DNA of 57,483 bases from Acidobacteriota bacterium (GCA_018269075.1 JAFDVJ010000108.1:1-57483); one strand, 5' to 3'. Positions 24,772 to 34,316 are shown, counted from the stretch's first letter. Notes: a model not told the origin generated them from the letters alone. Numbers and translations are program-made.

Positions 24772-25887
24772 TTAACCGAAGAATTCGGCGATCTTTTCGA
24801 CCACATAGTCCTGCTGCGCTTCCTTCAGCTCGGGAAAAACGGGAATCGCGAGCGTCTCGCGCGAGGCTTTTTCGCTTTCCGGAAAATCGCCGGCCCGGTA
24901 GCCGAGATAGGCGAAGCATTCCTGCAGATGCAGCGACACCGGATAGTAAATGTCGGTCCCGACTCCGTTTTCTGCGAGAAACTGCCGGAGCTCGTCGCGT
25001 TTTTCCGGCACGCGGATGACGAACTGGTTGTAGATATGACGGCAGTCGTCACGTTCGAACGGCAGAATCACCTGCTCGGTCAGACCGGCGTCGGCAAACA
25101 GCCGGCGATAGCGGGCGGCGTTGGCCTGTCGCCGCTCCGACCAGCCGTCGAGATGCGGCAATTTGACGCGGAGCACCGCGCCCTGAAAGCCGTCGAGCCG
25201 CGAATTGAGCCCGACCCATTTGTGATAGTAGCGCTCGAAGGAGCCGTGGACCCGGAGCGCGTTCAGCTTATGGGCGAGCGCGTCGTCGCCGGTCGTCATA
25301 AATCCGCCGTCGCCCATTCCGCCCAGGTTTTTCGACGGGTAAAAGCTGAAGCAGCCGATTTCCGACATCGCGCCGGCGCGGACTCCGTGCTCTTCGGCGC
25401 CGATCGCCTGGGCGGCGTCCTCGACGAGCGGAATCCCGTATTTTTCAGCGATCGGGCGAAGCTCCGACATATCGGCACACTGGCCGTATAAATGCACCGG
25501 CTGGATCGCCCGGGTGCGCTCGGTGATCCGGCTTTCGATCTGCGAAACGTCGAGATTGTAGGTCCGCGGATCGATGTCGACGAAAACCGGCCGCGCGCCG
25601 AGCCGGGTGACGGCCGAAACGGTCGCGAAAAAGCTGTACGGCGTCGTGATGACCTCGTCACCCGGGCCGATGTCGAAGGCCATCAGCGCGAGCAGCAGGG
25701 CGTCCGTTCCGGAGGCGCAGGCGACGGCGTGCTTCGTGCCGCAGTAGGCGGCGAGCTCTTTTTCGAGCGCCGCGACTTCGGCTCCGAGAATGAAACCGTT
25801 CGAATCCAGTACGCGGCCCAGCGCCGCTTCGATTTCGGGTCTTAAACTCTGATTTTGTTCGGATAAATCCAATAATGGTACTTTCAT
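24772..25887 (-). CDS. DegT/DnrJ/EryC1/StrS sugar aminotransferase
   Basis: 371 aa fold-type-I PLP enzyme. ASGTDALLLAL binds the cofactor phosphate, EDAAQAIGAE carries Asp157 that contacts the pyridine N, and SFYPSKNLGG carries Lys186, the Schiff-base lysine. VPLLDLSEQN is the usual N-terminus of WecE/WlbE-like members, which aminate keto-sugar nucleotides for surface glycans. First gene of the minus-strand polysaccharide run; the upstream 400 bp holds its promoter region. Confidence 0.92.
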   Translation of the reverse strand: MKVPLLDLSEQNQSLRPEIEAALGRVLDSNGFILGAEVAALEKELAAYCGTKHAVACASGTDALLLALMAFDIGPGDEVITTPYSFFATVSAVTRLGARPVFVDIDPRTYNLDVSQIESRITERTRAIQPVHLYGQCADMSELRPIAEKYGIPLVEDAAQAIGAEEHGVRAGAMSEIGCFSFYPSKNLGGMGDGGFMTTGDDALAHKLNALRVHGSFERYYHKWVGLNSRLDGFQGAVLRVKLPHLDGWSERRQANAARYRRLFADAGLTEQVILPFERDDCRHIYNQFVIRVPEKRDELRQFLAENGVGTDIYYPVSLHLQECFAYLGYRAGDFPESEKASRETLAIPVFPELKEAQQDYVVEKIAEFFG

Positions 25888-26287
25888 TGATTTTTTTTCG
25901 TTTCGAGGCGAATTTACGTATTTTTATCTTGACAATTATGGCTTATAAAAGCAAACTTTGATTTTTAACCGAATATATCCGGGGAAAGTGCCGTCATTAA
26001 GTTCTTCCCGATCTGACAAACGACGGTATTGAATTGTCTCTTTTGACTGTTGAAAGAACAATCGCATCCCTTTTTTGCATTTTTGCAGCACCCCGAAAAA
26101 TCTTGACAACCCGTTTATTAAATCGGGTTTTGCTTAATCGACTGCGAACCGGGCATTTTTTGACTTAAAATCAATTCCGGCCGGTTTCGTAAATTAGGGC
26201 TTTTTTGCATTTTGCGCTGATCCCGACGGGGATCGATTACCGTTAAACCCCCTAACAACTAATTGGAAATAAGGAAAGAGAAACTAG
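25888..26287. other. 400-bp divergent intergenic region
   Basis: AT-rich by local standards, between the aminotransferase and the subtilase. It contains TTGACA hexamers (25929-25934 and 26104-26109), an AACCCG...CGGGTT dyad near 26108-26132, and GATCCCgacGGGGATC at about 26219-26234. I see no RNA gene or repeat word. It must hold the promoters for both genes, but I cannot assign them with confidence. A purine-rich Shine-Dalgarno (AAGGAAAGAG) precedes 26288. Confidence 0.5.
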
Positions 26288-29200
26288 ATGAAAGAAAATT
26301 TAACTTTGCGTTTTTTGGGAGTTGGGTTGGCGATGGTTTTGTTGCCGGTCAGCCTTTTTTACTTCCTTCCGAAAACTTCGGCGCAGCAGGGCGATAAATC
26401 CCTGAAGAAAGCGAGGCCCGAAGTTCCCAAAATGACCACCGATTCCGACGATCCTTCGATGATCCTGCTCAACGCCGCGCAGATCAACACCAAATCCGAG
26501 GATGCGAAGGCGCTTCGTCAGGACGTCGGCAGCTTTGAAGGCAAACGGATGCACATCGTCAAATTCCGCGACGCCGTCCGTCCGGAATGGTTCAAGATGC
26601 TCGCCGACAGCGGCGTCGAAGTCATCGACTACATTCCGTTCAACTCGTATCTGGTGTACGGCGACTCCGTCAGCCTGCAAAGAATCCAGGGCCTTTCCAA
26701 ACAGGCCGCGAGCCCGATCGAATGGGAAGGCCAGTACAAGGACGAATACCGTCTTTCGCCCGACCTGTATGTTTCGACCGGCGACAAGGCGAGCCCGCGC
26801 AGTCTCGCCAGTATGCAGTTCCAGGTCCAGCTCTTCAAGGACGACGCGGTCAATTCCGAAACGCTCGCGCTGATCAAATCGTGGCAGACCACGCCGATCA
26901 AGGGCCAGCAGGAAATTATGCGCTATGTCAACCTGGTCGTCGGTCTCGACGAGGAATCGCTCGGCAAGCTCGCCGGCCGTCCGGACGTCATCTCGATCCA
27001 TCCTTATCTGGATAAACAGAAATTCGACGAACGGCAGGACATCATCATCACCGGCGATCTGACCGGCAACGTTCCGAACCCGCAGAGCTATCTGACCTAT
27101 CTGGCCAACAAAGGCTTTACGCAGGCCCAGTTCGACGCGAGCGGCTTCGCCGTCGACGTCACGGACAGCGGCATCGACAACGCGACGCCGGCCAACCCGA
27201 CCCAGTTCCTGCTCCGCAAGCTCGGCGATCCGACCAGCACCAGCCGCTACATCTATTCGCGGCTCGAAGGCACCGCCAACTCGGGCAGCACGACTTCCGG
27301 CTGCGACGGTCACGGCAACCTGAACTCGACGATCGTCGCCGGCTACGTCCCGACCGCCGCGCCGTTCAATGCGTTCCCGCATATGGACGCGTCCGGCTAT
27401 CACTTCGGTCTCGGCGTCGCCCCGTTCGTCAAGGTCGGTTCGTCGGTCATCTTCGACCCGTCGACCTTCACCAACCCGGTTTACGCGAACCTGCAGTCGC
27501 GGGCCTATAACGACGGCGCGCGCGTCAGCACGAACAGCTGGGGCAGCTCGCTGAACACCTACACCACCGACTCGCAGGCCTACGACTCGCTCGTGCGCGA
27601 CGCGCAGCAGGCCGGCTCGCCCTTCCCGACGGCCGGCAACCAGGAAATGGTCATCGTCTTCGCGGCCGGCAACGGCGGCAGCGGCGCCAACACCGTCGGC
27701 GAGCCCGGAACCGGTAAAAACGTGATCACCGTCGGCGCGTCCGAAAACGTTCAGGCCTTCGGCGGCGCCGACCAGTGCGGCACGACCGACGCCGAAGCCG
27801 ACAGCGCCAACGACATCGTCGGATTCTCGAGCCGCGGCCCGACGTCCGACGGTCGCAAGAAACCCGATATCGTCGCTCCCGGAACCCACGTTTCGGGCGG
27901 TGTCGGACAGGCCAGCGTCGTCAGCCCGGTGACCGGCAACGGCGCGCAGCTCGCGTGCTTCGATGCCACCGGCGTCTGCGCCGGCACGGGCACCAACAAC
28001 TTCTTCCCGACCGGACAGCAGTGGTACACGGCCTCCTCGGGAACGAGCCACTCGACCCCGGCGACGGCCGGCGCGGCGGCGCTTCTGCGTCAGCATTTCA
28101 TCAATCTGGGCCAGACCCCGCCGAGCGCGGCGATGACGAAAGCCCTGCTCCTGAGCTCGGCCCGTTATATGAACGGAACCGGCGCCAACGACAACCTTTA
28201 CTCGAACAATCAGGGTATGGGTATGGTCAACCTGAACGGTTACTTCGACATCTTCGCCCGCGCCAAGATCCTGCGCGATCAGGTCGCCGCCGATAAATTC
28301 ACGGCGTCGGGCCAGCAGAGAATCTTCGCCGGCACGGTCGTCGACAACACAAAACCCTTCCGCGTGACGCTCGCCTACTCGGATGCTCCGGGCTCGACGA
28401 CCGGCAACGCGTGGGTCAACAACCTCGACCTCGAAGTGACGGTCGGCGGCAACACCTATCTCGGCAACGTCTTTACCGGCGGCAATTCGACGACCGGCGG
28501 CACCGCCGACGCGCGCAACAACGTCGAAAGCGTGTTCCTGCCGGCGGGCGTCTCGGGCCCGTTCGTCGTCAAGGTCAAAGCGACCAACATCGCCGGCAAC
28601 GGCGTTCCCAACGACGCCGACGCGCTCGATCAGGACTTCGCGCTCGTCGTCCAGAACGCCAACGAAGTGCCGACCGCCGTCATCCAGACCAACAGCGTCG
28701 CGATCACGGCCGAAAACGGCACGCCGGCCAACAACGTTCCCGATCCGGGCGAAACACTGACGGTCAATCTCGACCTGCAGAACGTCGGCACGGGCAACGC
28801 GAGCAACGTCACCGCGACGCTTCAGGCGACCGGCGGCGTGACCAACCCGAGCGCCACCCAGAACTACGGCGCGATGGCCGCCAACGGCGCGCCGGTTTCC
28901 AAACCGTTCACCTTTACGGTTTCGCCGAGCGTCACCTGCGGTAGCTCGATCACCTTGACGTGGCAGATCAGCGACGGCACCAACAATTCGACCTACACGA
29001 AGACCTACGCGACCGGCACGCCGGTCACTTCGCTGACGCAGAACTTCGACGGCGTGACCGCCCCGGCGCTGCCGGCCGGCTGGGTCTCGACCGCTTCGGG
29101 CTCGAACACCGGCTGGGTCACCTCGACCACTTCGCCGAACTCGGCCCCGAACTCGGCCTTCTCGGCCGATCCCTCGTCGGTCGGTGACGGCCAGCTCGAA

Positions 29201-30436
29201 ACCCCGTCGATGTCGATCAACTCGGCCTCGGCGCACCTGAAGTTCAAGCTCAACTTCAACACCGAAGCGAGCAGCACGCCGACCACCGGCTACGACGGCG
29301 GCGTCGTCGAGATGAAGCTCGGCTCGGGCGCGTATCAGGACATCCTCGCGGCCGGCGGTTCGTTCGTCACCGGCGCCTACACCCGGACGATCAGTTCGAG
29401 CTTCTCGAGCCCGATCGCCGGACGGCAGGCGTGGTCGGGCACGAGCGGCGGCTGGATCGACGTCGATATTCTGCTGCCGGCTTCGGCCAACGGTCAGACC
29501 GCGACCTTCAAGTGGAGAATGGCGTCCGACAGTTCGGTGTCCGGCAACGGCATCTTCATCGATGACGTTCAGGTCGTCGCGGGCACTTCCTGCGCGAACG
29601 TCTCGGTGACGGTGAAATCGCGGGCCGACTACGACGGCGACGGCAAGACCGACGTCTCGGTGTTCCGTCCGTCGACCGGCGATTGGTTCATCAATCGCTC
29701 GACCGCCGGATTCACGGTTCCCAACTGGGGCATCGCTTCCGACGTGATCACGCCGGGCGACTACGACGGCGACGGTAAAGCCGACGTCGCGGTCTTCCGC
29801 GGATCGAGCTCGACCTGGTACATCCTGCAGAGCTCGAACGCGACTCCGTCGATCACCGTCTTCGGCGCGGTCGGCGACGTTCCGGTCGCCGGCGACTACG
29901 ACGGCGACGGCAAGACCGATCTCGCGGTCTTCCGCGCATCGACCAACCAGTGGATCGTCCGCAACAGCAACGGCGGTTCGGTGACGACCACCGTCTTCGG
30001 CGCGACCGGCGACGTTCCGGTCAGAGCCGATTACAACGGCGACGGCAAAACCGACATCGCGGTCTTCCGCCCGTCGACCAACACGTGGTGGATCGCCAAC
30101 AGCGGCGGTGCGGTGACGGCGACGGCGTTCGGCGCGACCGGAGACCTGCCGGTTCCGGCCGACTACGACGGCGACAACAAGGAAGACATCGCGGTCTTCC
30201 GTCCGTCGACCGGCCAGTGGTGGACGCTCAACAGCACGAACGGTTCGGTGACCGCGCCGGTCTTCGGCACGACGGGCGACGTTCCCGTTCCGGGCGACTA
30301 CGACGGCGACGGCAAGGACGATCAGGCCGTTTACCGCGCCGGAACGTGGTGGGTCAACAAATCCACCGGCGGTTTCCAGACGACGACCTTCGGTCTGACG
30401 ACCGACCGTCCGACTCCGGCGGCCTACATCCCGTAA
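26288..30436 (+). CDS. Giant secreted S8 subtilase with C-terminal FG-GAP repeats
   Basis: 1382 aa. A signal/anchor segment (about 8-33) is followed by a long pro-region (about 35-250) and the peptidase S8 domain: Asp293 (VTDSG), His342 (DGHG), oxyanion Asn462 (AGNGG) and Ser587 (GTSHSTP). After a proprotein-convertase-like beta region and a CARDB-like stretch (about 800-910) comes a jelly-roll/MAM-like segment (QNFDG...GWV, about 915-1100). Six ~45-aa FG-GAP/VCBS repeats (about 1115-1382), each opening DYDGDGK and continuing xDxAVFRPST, follow; Asp-rich loops suggest Ca2+ binding. It is likely an extracellular or surface protease for scavenging. Terminator follows. Confidence 0.93.
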   Translation: MKENLTLRFLGVGLAMVLLPVSLFYFLPKTSAQQGDKSLKKARPEVPKMTTDSDDPSMILLNAAQINTKSEDAKALRQDVGSFEGKRMHIVKFRDAVRPEWFKMLADSGVEVIDYIPFNSYLVYGDSVSLQRIQGLSKQAASPIEWEGQYKDEYRLSPDLYVSTGDKASPRSLASMQFQVQLFKDDAVNSETLALIKSWQTTPIKGQQEIMRYVNLVVGLDEESLGKLAGRPDVISIHPYLDKQKFDERQDIIITGDLTGNVPNPQSYLTYLANKGFTQAQFDASGFAVDVTDSGIDNATPANPTQFLLRKLGDPTSTSRYIYSRLEGTANSGSTTSGCDGHGNLNSTIVAGYVPTAAPFNAFPHMDASGYHFGLGVAPFVKVGSSVIFDPSTFTNPVYANLQSRAYNDGARVSTNSWGSSLNTYTTDSQAYDSLVRDAQQAGSPFPTAGNQEMVIVFAAGNGGSGANTVGEPGTGKNVITVGASENVQAFGGADQCGTTDAEADSANDIVGFSSRGPTSDGRKKPDIVAPGTHVSGGVGQASVVSPVTGNGAQLACFDATGVCAGTGTNNFFPTGQQWYTASSGTSHSTPATAGAAALLRQHFINLGQTPPSAAMTKALLLSSARYMNGTGANDNLYSNNQGMGMVNLNGYFDIFARAKILRDQVAADKFTASGQQRIFAGTVVDNTKPFRVTLAYSDAPGSTTGNAWVNNLDLEVTVGGNTYLGNVFTGGNSTTGGTADARNNVESVFLPAGVSGPFVVKVKATNIAGNGVPNDADALDQDFALVVQNANEVPTAVIQTNSVAITAENGTPANNVPDPGETLTVNLDLQNVGTGNASNVTATLQATGGVTNPSATQNYGAMAANGAPVSKPFTFTVSPSVTCGSSITLTWQISDGTNNSTYTKTYATGTPVTSLTQNFDGVTAPALPAGWVSTASGSNTGWVTSTTSPNSAPNSAFSADPSSVGDGQLETPSMSINSASAHLKFKLNFNTEASSTPTTGYDGGVVEMKLGSGAYQDILAAGGSFVTGAYTRTISSSFSSPIAGRQAWSGTSGGWIDVDILLPASANGQTATFKWRMASDSSVSGNGIFIDDVQVVAGTSCANVSVTVKSRADYDGDGKTDVSVFRPSTGDWFINRSTAGFTVPNWGIASDVITPGDYDGDGKADVAVFRGSSSTWYILQSSNATPSITVFGAVGDVPVAGDYDGDGKTDLAVFRASTNQWIVRNSNGGSVTTTVFGATGDVPVRADYNGDGKTDIAVFRPSTNTWWIANSGGAVTATAFGATGDLPVPADYDGDNKEDIAVFRPSTGQWWTLNSTNGSVTAPVFGTTGDVPVPGDYDGDGKDDQAVYRAGTWWVNKSTGGFQTTTFGLTTDRPTPAAYIP

Positions 30437-30469
30437 GCTGAAAATGCGGGTTTCCGCATTTATTTCGAA

Positions 30470-30503
30470 GGGCGTTTCGCAATTCAGCGAAACGCCCTTT
30501 TTT
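30470..30503 (+). terminator. Rho-independent terminator of the subtilase gene
   Basis: GGGCGTTTCGC (30470-30480) pairs with GCGAAACGCCC (30487-30497), then T6. Confidence 0.95.
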
Positions 30504-30653
30504 AATTGAGGACCGGTTTTCGGCGACGCTCGCCGGAAATCATTCCCTTCGTTTTTCGGAATGATCAGTTTTTTTCTCGAAAATCAAGCCGCCGCCGTCG
30601 GCGACTTCGTAAACATTATTAAATTACACGGACTCCGGTAAATATCTTTTTGG

Positions 30654-30937
30654 CAGAACTGTTCGGCACGATCATTGCTCAAAAGTGCTTTTAATGATGT
30701 TTGAGACAAAACGCCGCGAAATCTGCCGGTAAATGAAAAGACCGGCCGCCGAGCGGTTGTTTATTTATCCACCAAAAACACGAAAAACACTAAAAGGACA
30801 GGTAAGAAATTTAGTGTTTTTGGTGTTTTTGGTGGATAAAAACCGGCTGTTCGCCGTGTTGACGGTTCTGATTCGATCGAAAACGCGGTTCACGAACGAA
30901 TCGCCGCACCGGTCAATTATCGTGCCGAACAACTCTG
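30654..30937 (-). mobile_element. 284-bp MITE-like element, copy A
   Basis: Ends are 24-bp imperfect terminal inverted repeats (21/24 identical; shared core TGTTCGGCACGAT). It is flanked by a perfect 9-bp duplication TCTTTTTGG (30645-30653 and 30938-30946), evidence of transposition. Inside, CCACCAAAAACACGAAAAAC words are mirrored by GTTTTTGGTGTTTTTGGTGG. No open frame of credible coding content. Orientation is opposite to copies B and C. Confidence 0.9.
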
Positions 30938-30943
30938 TCTTTT

Positions 30944-30973
30944 TGGACAATTTCGCCGCTCAGGCTCTATAAT
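30944..30973 (+). promoter_or_regulatory. Putative hmuT promoter at the edge of MITE copy A
   Basis: -35 TGGACA (30944-30949), 18-bp spacer, -10 TATAAT (30968-30973). The start site would fall at about the hmuT ATG (30980), implying a leaderless mRNA. The -35 overlaps the last bases of the 9-bp duplication created by the element. Confidence 0.55.
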
Positions 30974-30979
30974 CGTTGG

Positions 30980-31903
30980 ATGCGCATCAATATTTTTCCT
31001 GCCCTTTCGCGATACCGGCGATTAATGATTTTCGCGGGCCTGTCCGCCGCGCTTGTCGCGATGCTGAGCTGCCAGCGGTTCTCCAATCCGGCGGCCGACG
31101 TCAAGGACGCGCGGTTTGTGGTCATCTCACAGGTTTACAATGAGATAATCTGGGCGCTCGGCGCTCAGGATCGCGTCGTCGGCGTCGATCTGTCGAGCAC
31201 TTATCCGCCGGACGTCAAGAAGGTCCAGACGGTCGGCTATCACCGGGCGCTGAGCGCCGAAGGAATCCTGTCGCTGCATCCGACGGCCGTCATCAACGAC
31301 GGCAACATCGGCCCGCCGCAGGTGCTCGAACAGCTTCAGAGCCTGAACATTCCGCTGAAGCAGTTTACCGCCAAAAATAATTCGATCGACGGCACGAAAG
31401 CGCTGATCCGCGAAATGGGCGGCTATTTTCACAAGGAACAGGCGGCCGAGGAATTATGCGGCCGGCTCGACACGCAGATGGCGGCATCGCTCGAAAGCGT
31501 CAAAAAATACACCGACCGGCCGCGGGTCGCGGTCATTCATTTCGGGCGCGCCTCGAACGTCTATCTCGTCGTCGGCAAGGGCGGCGACGGCGACGGCGGC
31601 GCGGCCGCTCAGATGATCGAATGGGCCGGCGGACAGATGGCGATCGAAACGCAGGGAATGCAGCGATTGACGTCGCCCGAGATTCTGGCGCAGGCGAACC
31701 CGGACATCATCCTCGTCACCGATTTCGGTTATGACCGGCTCGGCGATCCGCTGCCCGAAATCAAAGCGCTGCCCGGCGTCGCCACCTCGAACGCCGCCAA
31801 AAACAACCGGATCTACCGCATCGAGGAGAACCTGCTGATGTATTTCGGTCCGCGGACGGGCGAGAACATCGAGAAAGTCGCCGCCGTCCTTCATCAAAAA
31901 TGA
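30980..31903 (+). CDS. hmuT: Heme ABC transporter substrate-binding lipoprotein
   Basis: 307 aa. Signal peptide with a lipobox-like LSC at about residues 29-31, then a PF01497 (periplasmic binding) fold: DARFVVISQVYNEIIWALGAQDRVVGVD, the QVLEQL segment, and the second lobe with MQRLTSPEILAQANPDIILVT. This matches HmuT-type hemin-binding proteins. It overlaps the permease start by four bases (ATGA), giving an hmuTUV operon. A heme outer-membrane receptor is not visible nearby. No Shine-Dalgarno is present because the promoter lies directly before the ATG. Confidence 0.85.
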   Translation: MRINIFPALSRYRRLMIFAGLSAALVAMLSCQRFSNPAADVKDARFVVISQVYNEIIWALGAQDRVVGVDLSSTYPPDVKKVQTVGYHRALSAEGILSLHPTAVINDGNIGPPQVLEQLQSLNIPLKQFTAKNNSIDGTKALIREMGGYFHKEQAAEELCGRLDTQMAASLESVKKYTDRPRVAVIHFGRASNVYLVVGKGGDGDGGAAAQMIEWAGGQMAIETQGMQRLTSPEILAQANPDIILVTDFGYDRLGDPLPEIKALPGVATSNAAKNNRIYRIEENLLMYFGPRTGENIEKVAAVLHQK

Positions 31904-32934
31904 ACAATAAAGGCGGGAGCCGCACGGTTTTTTATGTCCTGCTCGCGGTCGTCGTGCTGGTCGTGACGGGCGCGTCGATCCTCTTCGGCGCGATCGATTT
32001 CTCGGTCAAAGAAATCGGTCAGGCGCTGCTTTCGCTGCTGCCCGGACAGCCCGAAGCGACTTTGAACCAGCGGATCTTTCTCGAGCTGCGCGCGCCGCGG
32101 GCCGTGCTGTGCCTGCTCGTCGGCGCCAGTCTCGGCGTCGGCGGGACGCTGATGCAGGCGCTTTTTCGCAACCCGATCGTCGAGCCCGGACTGGTCGGCA
32201 CGTCGAGCGGCGCGGCCTTCGGTTCGGCGCTCTTTTTCGTTCTCGGGAGCGTCCTCAATCTTCCGGCCGGCGCCTGGGCGCTGCCCTTCGCGGCCTGTCT
32301 CGGAGGCATTTTGTCGACCTATCTCGTGTTCATCCTCGCCCGCTCGAAAGAGGACGGGCGGGCGTCGATCGTGATGCTGCTGCTGACGGGCCTCGCGGTC
32401 AACGCTCTGTTTATGAGCGCGATCGGATTTCTTTCCTACATCGCCCGCGACCCGCAGGCGCGCTCGATCACTTTCTGGAGCCTCGGCACATTGTCCGGCG
32501 CGAGCTGGCGGGCCGTCCAGATCGTCGCCGTGTCGACCGTCGGCGGAACGCTGCTCGCGCTCTTTTACGCGAAACAGCTCAATGCCCTGATGATCGGCGA
32601 GGAAGAAGCGACCTATCTCGGCGTCAACGTGTCCCGTCTGAAATGGATCATCCTTTCGATCAACGTCGTGATCGTCGCCGTCGCGACCGCGTTTACCGGC
32701 GTGATCGGCTTTGTCGGACTGATCGTCCCGCACATCCTGCGGATGATCGGCGGGGCCGACAACCGCTATCTGATCATCGGCAGCGCCCTGACGGGCGCGG
32801 CGCTGCTGACGCTGGCGGATCTGATCGCCCGGCTCGCGCTCCGGCCGGCCGAGCTGCCGATCGGCATCGTCACGTCGGCGGTCGGCGTGCCCGTTTTCCT
32901 GCTGCTGCTGCGGCGCAGCCGGTATATTTTCTGA
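31900..32934 (+). CDS. hmuU: Heme ABC transporter permease (FecCD family)
   Basis: 344 aa, about ten hydrophobic segments. Typical FecCD blocks: LRAPRAVLCLLVGASLGVGGTLMQALFRNPIVEP near the N-terminus and FTGVIGFVGLIVPHILRMIGG near the C-terminus (the coupling region to the ATPase). It forms the inner-membrane channel of the HmuTUV heme importer. It overlaps hmuT by four bases and is followed 34 bp later by hmuV. Confidence 0.92.
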   Translation: MNNKGGSRTVFYVLLAVVVLVVTGASILFGAIDFSVKEIGQALLSLLPGQPEATLNQRIFLELRAPRAVLCLLVGASLGVGGTLMQALFRNPIVEPGLVGTSSGAAFGSALFFVLGSVLNLPAGAWALPFAACLGGILSTYLVFILARSKEDGRASIVMLLLTGLAVNALFMSAIGFLSYIARDPQARSITFWSLGTLSGASWRAVQIVAVSTVGGTLLALFYAKQLNALMIGEEEATYLGVNVSRLKWIILSINVVIVAVATAFTGVIGFVGLIVPHILRMIGGADNRYLIIGSALTGAALLTLADLIARLALRPAELPIGIVTSAVGVPVFLLLLRRSRYIF

Positions 32935-32968
32935 TGAGCCCCGCGTCCGTCAGATTCTGAATTTCGTT

Positions 32969-33784
32969 ATGCTCGAAGCCAGGAATATAACTTACCGGGT
33001 CGGCCAAAAAACGCTCGTCGCCGAATTTTCGGCCTCGTTCGCGCCCGGCGGGCTGCATTTGATAATCGGCCCGAACGGCGCCGGCAAATCGACCGTCATC
33101 AAGCTCCTGGCGCGGCTTATTCGGCCGCAGACCGGCATCGTCGAATATCAGGGCGCCGACATCTCGCGAACGGGCGAAGCCGATCTCGCGAAGCGCCGCG
33201 CCGTTCTCTCGCAGGCCATCGAGGTCGCTTTTCCCCTGACGGTTCGCGAGGTCGTGATGATGGGACGCTATCCGCATTTCGGCGGACGTCCGGGCCGAAT
33301 CGACGAGCAGATCGTCGACGAGCTGATGGAAGTTTTCGAGGTCGCCGAATTCGGCGAACGCAATTACCAGACGCTGAGCGGCGGCGAGCGCCAGCGGGTC
33401 AACTTCGCCCGCGTTCTCGCCCAGCTGCGGCGCGCGAGCGCGGGTTCGGACGAGCCGGCGGGCGCTCCCGCCGCGAACGAACCGTGCCGCTACCTGTTTC
33501 TGGACGAACCGCTGACGTTTCTCGACATTCGTCACCAGATCGAGTTTATGAAAAAGGTTCGCGAATTCACCCGCGCGCCCGACATCGTGACGGTCGGCGT
33601 GGTTCACGATCTGAACCTCGCCGCCCGGTTTTCCGACCGGATCGTTGTGCTCGATCGGGGGCGCGTCGCGGCCGACGGCGCTCCCGCCGAAGTGCTCACG
33701 GCCGACCGCATCGTCGAGGTCTTCGGTGTCAGGCCGACGTTCGTCCCGTTCGATCAGCCGGGCATCCATCTGATCTTCGAATGA
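32969..33784 (+). CDS. hmuV: Heme ABC transporter ATP-binding protein
   Basis: 271 aa. Walker A GPNGAGKST (about 36-44), a Q-loop segment (RAVLSQ), signature LSGGERQRVNFARVLAQL, and Walker B YLFLDEPLTFLD. As in HmuV proteins, there is an insertion between signature and Walker B (RRASAGSDEPAGAPAANEP). H-loop VVHDLN. It drives heme import with HmuTU. A GGATTTC/GGATGTC word run starts right after the stop, and MITE copy B follows. Confidence 0.92.
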   Translation: MLEARNITYRVGQKTLVAEFSASFAPGGLHLIIGPNGAGKSTVIKLLARLIRPQTGIVEYQGADISRTGEADLAKRRAVLSQAIEVAFPLTVREVVMMGRYPHFGGRPGRIDEQIVDELMEVFEVAEFGERNYQTLSGGERQRVNFARVLAQLRRASAGSDEPAGAPAANEPCRYLFLDEPLTFLDIRHQIEFMKKVREFTRAPDIVTVGVVHDLNLAARFSDRIVVLDRGRVAADGAPAEVLTADRIVEVFGVRPTFVPFDQPGIHLIFE

Positions 33785-34316
33785 ACGAACGGGCGGATTT
33801 CGGATGTCGGATGTCGGATGTCGGATTTCGGATTGCCCGGCATTGGGGCGGATTTGCCTTCGACGACCCTCAAAGCGGGTTTGTGGCTGATGGACAGGTC
33901 GGTCGGTGAGGTGAGTGGAAAATCCGTGTTCGGCGGCGGGTTTTCCGGAAAGACCTTTTTTCCCGGTCGGCCGCGGTGGCCAGAGTTGTTCGGCACGGTA
34001 ATTGAACGGAACGGCGAGTCGTTCGTGAACGGCGTTTTTCGATTGAATTTGATTCGTCAGCCCGGCGAACAGCCGGTTTTTATCCACCAAAAACACCAAA
34101 AACACTAAATTTCCTTCGTGTCTTTTTAGTGTTTTTAGTGTGTTTCGTGGATTAAAAACAACCGCTCGCCGGCCGGGCTTTTCATTTATGGGCAAATTTC
34201 GCGGCGTTTTGTCTCAAAAATCATTAAAAATGCATTTAAGCAATGATCGTGCCGAACAGTTCTGCGCCGGGCCGCCCGATTTGCAATTTCGGCTTTTCTT
34301 TTTTAGCCTATTTTCA
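33785..34316. other. Intergenic region: heptamer run and MITE copy B
   Basis: 33795-33833 holds GGATTTC/GGATGTC words beginning 10 bp after the hmuV stop. 33840-33980 has no recognised feature. MITE copy B occupies 33981-34264, leaving 52 bp before nth. Confidence 0.8.
33981..34264 (+). mobile_element. 284-bp MITE-like element, copy B
   Basis: Same length and ends as copies A and C (terminal core TTGTTCGGCACGGTAATTG; right end mirrored as CAATGATCGTGCCGAAC). Inner words CACCAAAAACACTAAA are mirrored by TTTAGTGTTTTTAGTG. Flanking 9-mers CGCGGTGGC and CGCCGGGCC match at 6/9, so any duplication has decayed. Together with copy A in the opposite orientation it brackets hmuTUV. Confidence 0.85.

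Larger units (their letters stand above)
30437..30979. other. Intergenic region: terminator, MITE copy A, hmuT promoter
   Basis: After the terminator (30470-30503) comes about 140 bp with no recognised feature, then the 284-bp element (30654-30937) with its 9-bp target duplications, then 42 bp containing the hmuT promoter. Confidence 0.85.

Noticed and set aside
26100..26240. Riboswitch or structured leader before the subtilase
   Set aside because: Two short dyads are present, but I could not match them to any riboswitch core, and one may simply be a terminator-like hairpin.
26300..29236. 978-aa minus-strand frame opposite the subtilase
   Set aside because: Antisense of a protein with an intact Asp-His-Ser triad and FG-GAP repeats; high GC at third positions creates long mirror frames.
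30654..34264. Copies A and B as the two ends of one composite transposon carrying hmuTUV
   Set aside because: Copy A has its own perfect target duplication on both sides, and the outer flanks do not match each other, so separate insertions explain the data better.
34140..34316. N-terminal extension of endonuclease III starting inside MITE copy B
   Set aside because: The extra 59 residues are encoded by the mobile element; the family N-terminus begins at 34317.
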